The notes beneath the pieces were generated by a model, which saw only the letters and a list, made by a program, of their open reading frames with translations, did no database searches and was not told the origin of the DNA. A program made the position numbers and the translations under genes. DNA of 64,000 bases, taken from NCBI RefSeq assembly GCF_029961145.1, contig NZ_JASBRG010000007.1, forward strand, positions 2,336,189 to 2,400,188, in the 5' to 3' direction. Shown here piece after piece: positions 34,416 to 41,647 of this stretch; position 1 is the stretch's first letter, and each line of letters starts with the position of its first letter. This DNA comes from Pinibacter soli. GTDB taxonomy: Bacteria; Bacteroidota; Bacteroidia; Chitinophagales; Chitinophagaceae.

Positions 34416-35396
34416 GTGAACCGATTCTCTATCCGATATCATAATTATTCAGACTTTGTGCATGGCGTAGCCGGCGCGTTTGATCTAGAAATCAAAAACA
34501 ATGAGTTTGAATTACCTGAGTCGCTGGGAAGTGGATTCGTGAAAGGTATAGATCTCGGAAATGGATTAAGTGTACTTATGGCAGAGACGTCTCTACGTCA
34601 TGGCCTGGTGCTGGAAGTCGGAATCGTAGATGAAGAATTTTATGTTCTGAATTTCCAGGAATCAAATCCGGAAACCGATGATAAAAAAGATCAACAACCG
34701 GACGATTTCATTCTCCTGCAGACAGGAGTGTATTTAAGAAGTTCTTTAAATAATGCACAATATTATGTGCCCGCAGGGCACGTGAGATCTGTAAGTGTAA
34801 TAATGCCTCTGGCCTGGATGCAGCATTTTGCTGAAACCACAGAGTCGGGTATAATGCTGGAACATTTGCGCGGAATACCTTTTCAAAAGCAGCATTTACA
34901 ACTTATGGATACCGAGTACAGGATTATAATCAATAAATTATTTGATCCCAAACTCAAGACCCCTTTACGAGAGCTATTCATTGGCAACCGCGTTATGCTG
35001 CTGATCGAAAAATTCTTCACAAAGCATTATCTGGGTCTAAACGGTGTAGAAAGAGAAAAACACCTTACTGCTGAAGAGCTTAAAAGGCTTGCAGAAGTTG
35101 AAAATAAACTGGTCAACGGTTTATTTGAGGAAACGCCAACAATTGATGATCTGGCAAAAATGGCCGCGATGAGCGCTACCAAATTAAAAAGATCTTTTAA
35201 GTCAATTTTTGGGCTGCCGGTGTATGAATATTATCAAAATCACCGCATGCATGTAGCAAAAGACATCTTGCTAACCGGTAGTTATACCGTGAAGCAGGTA
35301 GGACAAAAAGTAGGCTACCAGAATATCAGCCACTTTGCCGCAGCGTTCAAAAAAATCCATGGAGTATTACCCAGCCAAATGCTGGTTAACAAATAG
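34416..35396 (+). CDS. AraC-family transcriptional regulator
   Basis: The protein has 326 residues starting at GTG 34416. The N-terminal about 220 residues form a sensing region without a clear cupin motif. The C-terminal double helix-turn-helix runs from about residue 230, with LAKMAAMSATKLKRSFKSIF in the first HTH and VGYQNISHFAAAFKKIHGVLPSQ in the second, the AraC/XylS signature. It resembles the PchR-like group that often answers siderophores or small effectors, but the ligand is unknown. No obvious target gene lies next to it. Followed by a GC-rich hairpin terminator. Confidence 0.9.
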   Translation: MNRFSIRYHNYSDFVHGVAGAFDLEIKNNEFELPESLGSGFVKGIDLGNGLSVLMAETSLRHGLVLEVGIVDEEFYVLNFQESNPETDDKKDQQPDDFILLQTGVYLRSSLNNAQYYVPAGHVRSVSVIMPLAWMQHFAETTESGIMLEHLRGIPFQKQHLQLMDTEYRIIINKLFDPKLKTPLRELFIGNRVMLLIEKFFTKHYLGLNGVEREKHLTAEELKRLAEVENKLVNGLFEETPTIDDLAKMAAMSATKLKRSFKSIFGLPVYEYYQNHRMHVAKDILLTGSYTVKQVGQKVGYQNISHFAAAFKKIHGVLPSQMLVNK

Positions 35397-35433
35397 GTAA
35401 GTTTTAAGGTTCAATGGTGTTGTTTAAAAATGC

Positions 35434-35455
35434 GAAGCCCCTTTCCAGGGGCTTC
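35434..35455. terminator. Terminator between the AraC and LprI-like genes
   Basis: An eight-base-pair stem GAAGCCCC (35434-35441) with GGGGCTTC (35448-35455), loop TTTCCA, followed by a T-rich stretch on the plus strand. It separates two convergent genes. Confidence 0.75.
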
Positions 35456-35480
35456 AATGTTTTATATAATTGCCAATTGG

Positions 35481-35933
35481 TCAGGTTTTCAGCTTGTTTA
35501 TCTTGTCCAGCATTTTCGCCAGTGCTATGACTCTGTCTCTTACATACTTCGCATTCTTATCAAACATTATCATCGCATCGTATTCTGCACCTTTAGGTTT
35601 TGTAAACGGCTCCTGGTATGGATTGTCTTTCTTAAAGCTGAGATAGGTTTTCTTAAAATATTTATCTCTCTTATTCAGCCATTCAATTTCATTCTTTTTA
35701 AATTCCGATTTCTTTGTTGTATCAAGCGAGTTGTAAATGGTATGATAAAAAGCATTTACCAGGCTATCCATCTGACAGTAATATTTTTTTGCACACGCAA
35801 ATGTCTGGCGGCCGTTATCAAGGCACACCTTGTATTTAACGTCAACGGAGTCGATGACTTTTCGCGTTTGTCCAAACGCAACAAATGACAGATAGCAAAA
35901 TCCCGCAAGAACAATTATGAGTTTTGGGGCCAT
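35481..35933 (-). CDS. LprI/DUF1311-like secreted protein
   Basis: About 150 residues from the ATG at 35933 (MAPKLIIVLAGFCYLSFVAF then GQ), which gives a signal peptide. The open frame upstream of it runs through repeat DNA. The mature part has paired cysteines (YKVCLDNG, TFACAKKYYCQMDSLVNAFY) and the helical segment KKNEIEWLNKRDKYFKK, as in the LprI/DUF1311 family. Some members inhibit lysozyme, so a periplasmic defence role is possible but unproven. It is convergent with the AraC gene. Confidence 0.65.
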   Translation of the reverse strand: MAPKLIIVLAGFCYLSFVAFGQTRKVIDSVDVKYKVCLDNGRQTFACAKKYYCQMDSLVNAFYHTIYNSLDTTKKSEFKKNEIEWLNKRDKYFKKTYLSFKKDNPYQEPFTKPKGAEYDAMIMFDKNAKYVRDRVIALAKMLDKINKLKT

Positions 35934-36011
35934 AGAGGCGAATTCAACTTGAGAATTTGAAAATGGATCGTATAAGCAATTCCAAGACTTCAAATCAACA
36001 CATTTTGAGAG

Positions 36012-36059
36012 AAAAATTTGGTAGAAACGCGTCACAGAACGCATTTCTACCAAATTTTT
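36012..36059. repeat. Long near-perfect palindrome between kdsA and the LprI-like gene
   Basis: Bases 36012-36032 pair with 36039-36059 at 20 of 21 positions around a six-base loop; the core reads GGTAGAAACGCGT and its inverse. The GTAG...CTAC ends relate it to family A, and AATTTGAAAA words at about 35950 and 36060 form an outer layer. It lies between the kdsA stop and the upstream region of the LprI-like gene and could end the kdsA transcript. Confidence 0.75.
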
Positions 36060-36081
36060 AAATTCTCAAATTATACTACCC

Positions 36082-36903
36082 CTAAATTACTGCTTTTCTC
36101 AATTTCACCAATTGTTCGAGCAACCCTTCCAGTAAATCCAATCTCAGCATGTTTGCTCCGTCACTTTTCGCTACTGCCGGATTGGGATGCGTTTCAATGA
36201 ACAGTCCATCTGCGCCGGTAGCAATTGCTGCTTTTGCAATGGTTCCAATCAGTTGAGGGTTACCACCAGTTACACCGCTGGTTTGGTTTGGCTGCTGTAA
36301 GCTGTGCGTACAATCCATCACCACAGGTACACCATGATCTTTCATCCACGGAATATTTCTGTAATCTACTACCAGATCCTGGTAGCCGAAAGTTGTTCCT
36401 CTTTCTGTTAGGATAATTTTATTGTTACCGGCCTTCTGTATTTTTTCTACTGCGAACTTCATTGAAGGACCATTAAGAAACTGTCCTTTCTTAACGTTTA
36501 CAATTTTTCCTGTTTCTGCGGCAGCCACCAGCAAGTCTGTTTGCCTGCAAAGAAAGGCAGGTATCTGCAGTACATCCACAAACTCCGCTGCCAAAGGCGC
36601 TTCAATAGCTGAATGAATGTCGCTCGTTGTGGGAAGCTGAAAATGTTTACCCGTTTTTGCCACTAGATCCAGGCCCAGTTCATCACCCAGACCGGTGAAA
36701 GAGCTACCGCTGGTACGGTTGGCCTTTCTATAAGAGGCCTTAAAAATATAAGGGATCCCTAGTTTTTTACAAATACCAAAAACCTTGTCTGCCACTTCCA
36801 TTACAAGTTCTTCACTTTCTACCACACAAGGCCCCGCTATCAAAAAGAAATTTTTCTCGTCGTATTGCTGATTAGCAAATGCATCTTTTAAGAATTGTTC
36901 CAT
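36082..36903 (-). CDS. kdsA: 3-deoxy-8-phosphooctulonate (KDO-8-P) synthase
   Basis: About 273 residues from the ATG at 36903 (MEQFLKDAFANQQYD). The family motifs LIAGPCVVES, FKASYRKANRTSG, GLDLVAKTG, QIPAFLCRQTDLL, LTERGTTFGYQDLVVD and VVMDCTHSLQQPN are all present. The enzyme condenses arabinose 5-phosphate with phosphoenolpyruvate for the lipopolysaccharide inner core. A TTG at 36921 is an alternative start. On the minus strand TACATTTG (36909-36916) lies only six bases before the ATG, so the transcript may be nearly leaderless. No other KDO genes are adjacent. Confidence 0.95.
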   Translation of the reverse strand: MEQFLKDAFANQQYDEKNFFLIAGPCVVESEELVMEVADKVFGICKKLGIPYIFKASYRKANRTSGSSFTGLGDELGLDLVAKTGKHFQLPTTSDIHSAIEAPLAAEFVDVLQIPAFLCRQTDLLVAAAETGKIVNVKKGQFLNGPSMKFAVEKIQKAGNNKIILTERGTTFGYQDLVVDYRNIPWMKDHGVPVVMDCTHSLQQPNQTSGVTGGNPQLIGTIAKAAIATGADGLFIETHPNPAVAKSDGANMLRLDLLEGLLEQLVKLRKAVI

Positions 36904-36920
36904 GTTTACAAATGTACTCA

Positions 36921-37084
36921 ATTTGAAAATTTGAAAATATGAGAATTTGAAAATGTGTTAGTTTGAAAATTGTTCCTCTGTGTTAGACCCAAGACTAAAT
37001 TAATACTCGCTAGAAGCAAAATTCCAATAAACACCCAGCGCAAAAAGCATTTTCAAATTTTCAAATTACCACATTTTCAAATTT
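36921..37084. repeat. Iterated-word inverted repeat (family B): AATTTGAAAA word
   Basis: Left arm ATTTGAAAATTTGAAAATAT at 36921-36940, continuing to about 36972. Right arm at about 37050-37084 (TTTTCAAATTTTCAAATTAC and onward). The arms are inverted copies across about 78 bases and span the gap between the divergent kdsA and threonine dehydrogenase-like genes. Confidence 0.75.
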
Positions 37085-37088
37085 ATCA

Positions 37089-37096
37089 TAGGTTTG
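37089..37096 (+). promoter_or_regulatory. Candidate -7 element of the threonine dehydrogenase-like gene
   Basis: TAGGTTTG matches TAnnTTTG, 18 bases before the ATG at 37115, directly after the right arm of the iterated-word repeat. The -33 region falls inside the repeat arm and shows no TTG. Confidence 0.45.
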
Positions 37097-37114
37097 CACA
37101 CGAAACAATTAAAC

Positions 37115-38056
37115 ATGGTTAAAGAGAAAATTTTAGTAATAGGCGCTTGCGGACAGATAGGCGTAGAACTTACGTTAGCCTTACGGAATATCTATGGCGG
37201 ATCGAACGTGATCGCTTCGGATATGCGTGAGGAAAATGAATTGCTTAAAGGCACCGGTCCTTATGTAACGCTGGACGTGATGAACAAGGAAATGTTGCAC
37301 GTGCAGGTAATTCGTCAAAATATCACGCAGGTCTATTTGCTGGCCGCGATCCTTTCGGCAACAGGTGAAAAAAATCCGAACCTTGCGTGGCACCTGAATA
37401 TGCAAAGTCTTTTGAATGTGCTTGATATCGCCAGGGAAGAGAAATTGCATAAAGTATACTGGCCGAGCAGCATTGCGGTTTTTGGGCCAACTTCGCCAAA
37501 GCAAAATTGCCCCCAGCAAACTATCATAGAACCTTCCACCGTGTATGGCATCAGTAAGTACGCAGGAGAATTCTGGTGCAATTATTACTACCAGCGTTAT
37601 GGCGTAGATGTAAGAAGCATTCGCTATCCCGGTTTGATCAGTTATAAATCTGCTCCGGGCGGCGGCACGACAGACTATGCTGTTGAAATTTTCCATGAGG
37701 CATTGGAAGAAAAAAAATACGACTGCTTTCTTGAAGAAGACACCTATCTGCCAATGATGTACATGCCAGATGCGATTCGTGCAACAATCGAACTGATGGA
37801 AGCGCCCAAAGAAAAAATTTCTATCCGCACATCGTATAACGTTGCCGCAATAAGCTTTTCACCAAAAGAAATTGCGGCCTGCATTAAAAAGCACATTCCT
37901 GATTTTGAAATTTCCTATAAGCCAGACAGCCGCCAGGCAATTGCCAACAGCTGGCCCCAAAGCATTGATGACAGTGTTGCACGCAATGACTGGAATTGGA
38001 AGCATGAATATGATTTGGAGAAAATGACTGGTGATATGTTGGAGAATCTCAAATAA
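37115..38056 (+). CDS. NAD-dependent epimerase-type L-threonine 3-dehydrogenase
   Basis: About 313 residues from the ATG at 37115 (MVKEKILVIGACGQIGVELT), which puts the Rossmann GxCGQIG motif at the N-terminus. The catalytic SSIAVFGP and YGISKYAGE segments (Tyr-x-x-x-Lys) and YLPMMYMPDAIRATIELM, with MEAPKEKISIRTSYNVAAIS, are typical of the short-chain type threonine dehydrogenases related to UDP-galactose epimerase. The reaction gives 2-amino-3-oxobutyrate from threonine. The usual partner Kbl is not in this window. The stop codon TAA falls inside the start of an iterated-word repeat arm. Confidence 0.85.
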   Translation: MVKEKILVIGACGQIGVELTLALRNIYGGSNVIASDMREENELLKGTGPYVTLDVMNKEMLHVQVIRQNITQVYLLAAILSATGEKNPNLAWHLNMQSLLNVLDIAREEKLHKVYWPSSIAVFGPTSPKQNCPQQTIIEPSTVYGISKYAGEFWCNYYYQRYGVDVRSIRYPGLISYKSAPGGGTTDYAVEIFHEALEEKKYDCFLEEDTYLPMMYMPDAIRATIELMEAPKEKISIRTSYNVAAISFSPKEIAACIKKHIPDFEISYKPDSRQAIANSWPQSIDDSVARNDWNWKHEYDLEKMTGDMLENLK

Positions 38057-38152
38057 CAGAATAACTGAGTAACTGAATAACTGAACTCTATGTGCAACTT
38101 TCAGCTGTTTCGGCCGCTCTCAGTTATTCAGTTACTCAGTTATTCAATAATT
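38056..38152. repeat. Perfect iterated-word inverted repeat (family B): AATAACTGA word
   Basis: Bases 38059-38084 pair perfectly with 38120-38145 over 26 bases; each arm repeats GAATAACTGA/GTAACTGA. The loop is 35 bases. The left arm touches the stop codon of the upstream gene, and the right arm ends about ten bases before the TlpA-like ATG. The same word occurs at 58083-58152. Confidence 0.85.
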
Positions 38153-38160
38153 ACATAGCT

Positions 38161-39381
38161 ATGAAACAAATAATCACCTTTTTAACCGTTACGCTGTTTA
38201 TAACTACCGTTTATGGACAAACGCTAAAAAATGGTGTTTGGCGGGGAGTCTTGCAAAGAACGGATGGCAATGAGATCGCTTTCAACTTTGATGTAAAGCA
38301 GGTGCAAGGCAAAAGTGTGTTTATTATTCATAATGCTGCAGAAAGACTTGAAGTAAAGGATATCAGTTTCGCAGGAGATTCCTGTTTTATCAACATGCCT
38401 TTTTTTGAATCGCAGTTCAGATTGAAAGTTATTAATAATGGGGAGCTTGCCGGACTTTGGATTCGCGGATCGTCTGCAAAAAATCTTGTCGTTCCTTTTA
38501 AAGCAGTATATGGCAAAACAGATCGTTACCCTATTACAGCCAAAGCATCTCACAATATAAGCGGCAGATGGGCGACAACCTTTTCATCTGCTGACGGCAA
38601 TGAACAAGCTATAGCCGAACTTGTACAGAAAGGACAAAAAGTAACCGGCACTTTTCTAACTACTACAGGTGATTACAGATTCCAGGAAGGTGTGGTGAAT
38701 AATGATTTTTTGCAGATGTCTGGCTTTGATGGTGGACATGCCTATTATTTTTCTGCCAAAATAAAAGATGCCAAACATCTGTCTGACGGCCTTTTCGTTT
38801 CAGGACCGGCTTACAAGCAGTCATGGATAGCCGAAAAAAATGATACCGCAACTTTGCCACAAAATGAAGCTGCGATGTATGTAAGATCAGGAGAGGATAA
38901 ACTTAATTTTTCTTTTACAGACCTTGAGGGCGTAAAGGTTTCGATCAATGATGAAAGATTTAAAAACAAGGTTGTTGTTATTCAAATAATGGGAAGCTGG
39001 TGCCCGAATTGCATGGATGAAACTGCTTTCTTAAGTAGGTTTTACGACAAGAATAAAAACCGCGGTATTGAAATGGTAGCGCTTGCATATGAGTACAGCG
39101 AAGATTATCAGCGTTCGCAAAAAAGTCTCCGCAAATTTCAGGAACGTTTCAATGTACAATATCCAATATTGATCACCGGTGTTAGAGCAAACGACACTTT
39201 ACGTACGCAAAAAACATTACCGCAGCTTACTCCTATCATGACGTTTCCTTCTACTGTGTTCGTTGGAAAAGATGGCAAAGTAAAAAAGATCGATACTGGC
39301 TTTAATGGCCCTGGAACAGGTGTACATTATGATGAATACAAAAAAGAATTTAACAGAATCATTGATGAATTGTTGAATTGA
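38161..39381 (+). CDS. TlpA-like thioredoxin-fold lipid/periplasmic protein
   Basis: About 406 residues from the ATG at 38161 (MKQIITFLTVTLFITTVYGQ), a signal peptide. Residues about 25-240 form a beta-rich domain of unknown function. A thioredoxin-like domain follows with the active site GSWCPNCMDE near residue 280 and the cis-proline region TFPSTVFVGKDG near 360. It is probably a periplasmic thiol-disulfide protein of the TlpA/ResA type that reduces or oxidises exported proteins. Whether the N-terminal domain binds a substrate is unknown. The upstream frame that would add 23 residues is repeat DNA. Confidence 0.85.
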   Translation: MKQIITFLTVTLFITTVYGQTLKNGVWRGVLQRTDGNEIAFNFDVKQVQGKSVFIIHNAAERLEVKDISFAGDSCFINMPFFESQFRLKVINNGELAGLWIRGSSAKNLVVPFKAVYGKTDRYPITAKASHNISGRWATTFSSADGNEQAIAELVQKGQKVTGTFLTTTGDYRFQEGVVNNDFLQMSGFDGGHAYYFSAKIKDAKHLSDGLFVSGPAYKQSWIAEKNDTATLPQNEAAMYVRSGEDKLNFSFTDLEGVKVSINDERFKNKVVVIQIMGSWCPNCMDETAFLSRFYDKNKNRGIEMVALAYEYSEDYQRSQKSLRKFQERFNVQYPILITGVRANDTLRTQKTLPQLTPIMTFPSTVFVGKDGKVKKIDTGFNGPGTGVHYDEYKKEFNRIIDELLN

Positions 39382-39441
39382 AGGTTAAGGAGTGAAATGG
39401 GGAAATAGTATTTTAAACAGATGGCGTCACATTTGATTTAA

Positions 39442-39543
39442 GAGCAAATCAAATTGCGGAATGATCACATCGATACTTTAAAGAGCCTGCTGAAATTGAA
39501 AGAAAAGGAAATCAATTCATTGAGGGATGAGTCGAAAAAATAA
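39442..39543 (+). pseudogene. Remnant of a coiled-coil C-terminus
   Basis: Thirty-three codons starting EQIKLRNDHIDTLKSLLKLK and ending at a TAA read as a clean leucine-zipper-like helix, of the kind that ends many XRE regulators. The frame is preceded by an in-frame TAA and has no ATG of its own. It looks like the tail of a lost gene. The low length makes chance possible. Confidence 0.3.
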
Positions 39544-39609
39544 ATGTCCGGAAAAAAAGAACCACCATTAAGGCGGTCCGTTTTTATTAAAAGAGATTAT
39601 CTGAATTAT

Positions 39610-40023
39610 TTACTCCGGAAATGAAATGTCCGCAACAGTTTTCTTTTCCAATATTTTCAAAGTAGCATCTCTCACCTGTACCATTGCCATATTTAAGCCA
39701 CATTTCTTTTCATCGCAATTTTTACAACGCTCATAAAAATTAAGGCTAACACAAGGCAGCAGAGAGATTGGTCCATCCAGCAGTCGCATGACTTGTGCAA
39801 GATTTACCTTCTTTGGTTCAATTGCGAAAAAATAGCCGCCCCCTTTTCCTTTCTTACTATCAAGAATTCCGGCCTTTCGTAATTCAAGAAGGATATTCTC
39901 CAAAAACTTCAGCGGAATTTTCTTTTTCTTGGATACTTCAGCAATGAGTACGGGGCCTTCATGCTCATGTTGGGCCAGATACATCAGGGCTTTGAATGCA
40001 TATTGTGTTTTCTTCGAAAGCAT
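39610..40023 (-). CDS. Rrf2-family transcriptional regulator with cysteine cluster
   Basis: The protein has 137 residues. The winged helix-turn-helix is typical: LSKKTQYAFKALMYLAQHE, VLIAEVSKKKKIPLKFLENI and LRKAGILDSKKGKGGGYFFA. After it comes a cysteine group (CVSLNFYERCKNCDEKKCG, four Cys in about 19 residues) where Rrf2 proteins such as IscR and NsrR hold an Fe-S cluster. Sensing of iron-sulfur status, nitric oxide or redox is therefore likely, but the target genes are not visible. It lies upstream of dapB on the same strand, with an iterated-word inverted repeat between. Confidence 0.9.
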   Translation of the reverse strand: MLSKKTQYAFKALMYLAQHEHEGPVLIAEVSKKKKIPLKFLENILLELRKAGILDSKKGKGGGYFFAIEPKKVNLAQVMRLLDGPISLLPCVSLNFYERCKNCDEKKCGLNMAMVQVRDATLKILEKKTVADISFPE

Positions 40024-40025
40024 TG

Positions 40026-40147
40026 GAAGTTATGAGTTATGAGTTTTAAGTTATAAGTTTTGAGTTATAAGCAATAAGCATAAAGTTTGAAGCAGCAAGA
40101 CATTCTCATTTACTTACTACTTATAACTTACAACTTATAACCTATTG
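40026..40147. repeat. Iterated-word inverted repeat (family B): GTTATGA/GTTATAA word
   Basis: Left arm at 40028-40078 (AGTTATGAGTTATGAGTTTT and onward) and right arm at about 40110-40147 (ACTTATAACTTACAACTTAT) face each other between the Rrf2 gene start and the dapB stop. The same word occurs singly at 42694-42732. Confidence 0.75.
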
Positions 40148-40153
40148 CCTTCC

Positions 40154-40870
40154 CTACAGTCCTAACACTTCTTTCATGCTAAAGATACCTTTTTTGTCCT
40201 TAACAAATTCGGCCGCCAATACAGCGCCTGTAGCAAAACCGGTTCTGTTGTGGGCCGTATGAATAATTTCTATATCGTCGATCGCGGATGTATATAAGGC
40301 GATGTGGGTTCCCGGAGCAGGATCAACCCTTTCGCTTAGAATAACCAGATCACTGGCGTTATCGCTTTCTTCATTAATCCATTTTGTTTTGCGGGCAATT
40401 CTTTCCAGAATTTGTTCAGCCAGGGAAACCGCAGTTCCGCTTGGAGAATCTTTTTTCTCAGTATGATGGATTTCTTCTAAACGCACATCATATTCTGCGT
40501 GGGGAGCCATCAATTCTGCCAGTCTTTTGTTTATTTCGAAAAATATATTGACGCCCACGCTGTAGTTGCTGGCGTAAACAAGCGCACGATTATTTTCATC
40601 AGTATATTTCCTTACAGTATCCCATTTGTCCAGCCAGCCTGTGGAGCCGCACACGGTAGGCACGTTCCATTCCAGCAATTTACTTACATTGTTGTAAGCA
40701 CTGTGCGGGCTTGTAAATTCAATGGCAACGTCGGCTTTGGCAAGATTTTCTTTGGTAAACTCATGTTGGTTATCAATATCGAGCTTTAAAACTATCTCGT
40801 GACCTCTTTTCAGAGCGATTTCTTCTATGGCTTTACCCATTTTACCATAACCAACTAAAGCAATTTTCAT
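40154..40870 (-). CDS. dapB: 4-hydroxy-tetrahydrodipicolinate reductase
   Basis: The protein has 238 residues. N-terminal nucleotide-binding GYGKMGKAI, the central EFTSPHSAYNN, YASNYSVGVNIF, and the substrate-site motif EIHHTEKKDSPSGTA are present. It reduces the dipicolinate intermediate with NAD(P)H in lysine and diaminopimelate synthesis. It is somewhat shorter than the 265-residue enterobacterial form, which is normal in Bacteroidota. It follows the DUF5683 gene by 100 bases in the parA-parB-DUF5683-dapB order common in this phylum. Confidence 0.95.
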   Translation of the reverse strand: MKIALVGYGKMGKAIEEIALKRGHEIVLKLDIDNQHEFTKENLAKADVAIEFTSPHSAYNNVSKLLEWNVPTVCGSTGWLDKWDTVRKYTDENNRALVYASNYSVGVNIFFEINKRLAELMAPHAEYDVRLEEIHHTEKKDSPSGTAVSLAEQILERIARKTKWINEESDNASDLVILSERVDPAPGTHIALYTSAIDDIEIIHTAHNRTGFATGAVLAAEFVKDKKGIFSMKEVLGL

Positions 40871-40884
40871 AACAGTTTGTTTAT

Positions 40885-40977
40885 TTGGGCGAATTGAATT
40901 CGCCTGTTAAGATTTCCTGTAATTACAAAATCTCCGATATTCGGAGACTCAGTGTGAATGCAATTCGCCCCTACGGC
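40885..40977. repeat. Pair of GGGCGAATT palindromes (family A) between DUF5683 gene and dapB
   Basis: GGGCGAATTGAATTCGCC at 40888-40905 and GAATGCAATTCGCCCCTAC at about 40956-40974 are related palindromic units. The second ends in the CCCTAC shared with the copy at 45218-45240. The right copy runs into the 3' end of the DUF5683 gene, whose stop codon lies at 40971-40973 within it. Confidence 0.7.
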
Positions 40978-41642
40978 AAACCACGCAGCGCCGTCTTCCC
41001 TTTGTGAATATCAAACACAAGGCTGACACCAAATGTTTGTCCTCCCACTTGCGGAACTATGTTTGGTTTAATTTTCATGCTCAAATCATCAGTCACATCA
41101 AAGTGTTTCAGGTGTGCATCTACGGTAGCGTCTACCACATTCAATCCCCAAAACAAAATGAACACCAATGCCGCATAATCGACATATTGACGGAACTGGT
41201 TCCTAACGTTGCGTACCGAATTGATATCCCCCTGGTCTACCAGCGGTTTCAGATACGGGGCGATATTATCGTAACTGGTGCCGGCGCTATCTTCCGGAGT
41301 CATATATTTGATTGCGTAGTTAGCATCCCGAACAGTCTTCATATTATCGACAAAAACATAAGTGGTAATGCCAAGGGCAGCATAAACGATCGGCACTTTC
41401 CAGTAACTGCGATTATATACTTGTCCCCACCCCGGTATTATTGCGGAGCGTAATGTAGCTTGGCTGGGGTCGTGTTTTCTCATTTTACCATGGATCATGG
41501 CCGAATCGCCGTACAAAGAAGCCGGCTTTTTTTTGGCGATGATGGTATCATGTGTAATCTTCAGGGTGTCTTGCTGACAGAATGCAGCATTACTTGCTCC
41601 TGTAAAAAATAGAAGAACGAATAAAAAACGGTAAAACTTCAT
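40971..41642 (-). CDS. DUF5683 domain protein
   Basis: The protein has 223 residues with a signal peptide (FLFVLLFFTGASNAAFCQQ). The conserved segment RSAIIPGWGQVYNRSYWKVP and VYAALGITTYVFVDN identify DUF5683, followed by a second hydrophobic helix (YVDYAALVFILFWGLNVVDA) and VDAHLKHFDVTDDLSMKIKP. It is conserved next to parAB in Bacteroidota, and its function is unknown. It starts five bases after the parB stop, so it is in the same operon. The stop codon lies within a GGGCGAATT-type repeat. Confidence 0.9.
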   Translation of the reverse strand: MKFYRFLFVLLFFTGASNAAFCQQDTLKITHDTIIAKKKPASLYGDSAMIHGKMRKHDPSQATLRSAIIPGWGQVYNRSYWKVPIVYAALGITTYVFVDNMKTVRDANYAIKYMTPEDSAGTSYDNIAPYLKPLVDQGDINSVRNVRNQFRQYVDYAALVFILFWGLNVVDATVDAHLKHFDVTDDLSMKIKPNIVPQVGGQTFGVSLVFDIHKGKTALRGLP

Positions 41643-41647
41643 TTTTT

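Noticed and set aside
36921-37084. CRISPR-like array of short direct repeats
   Set aside because: Repeat units are only 8-10 bases without spacers and the arms are inverted copies; no cas genes are near.
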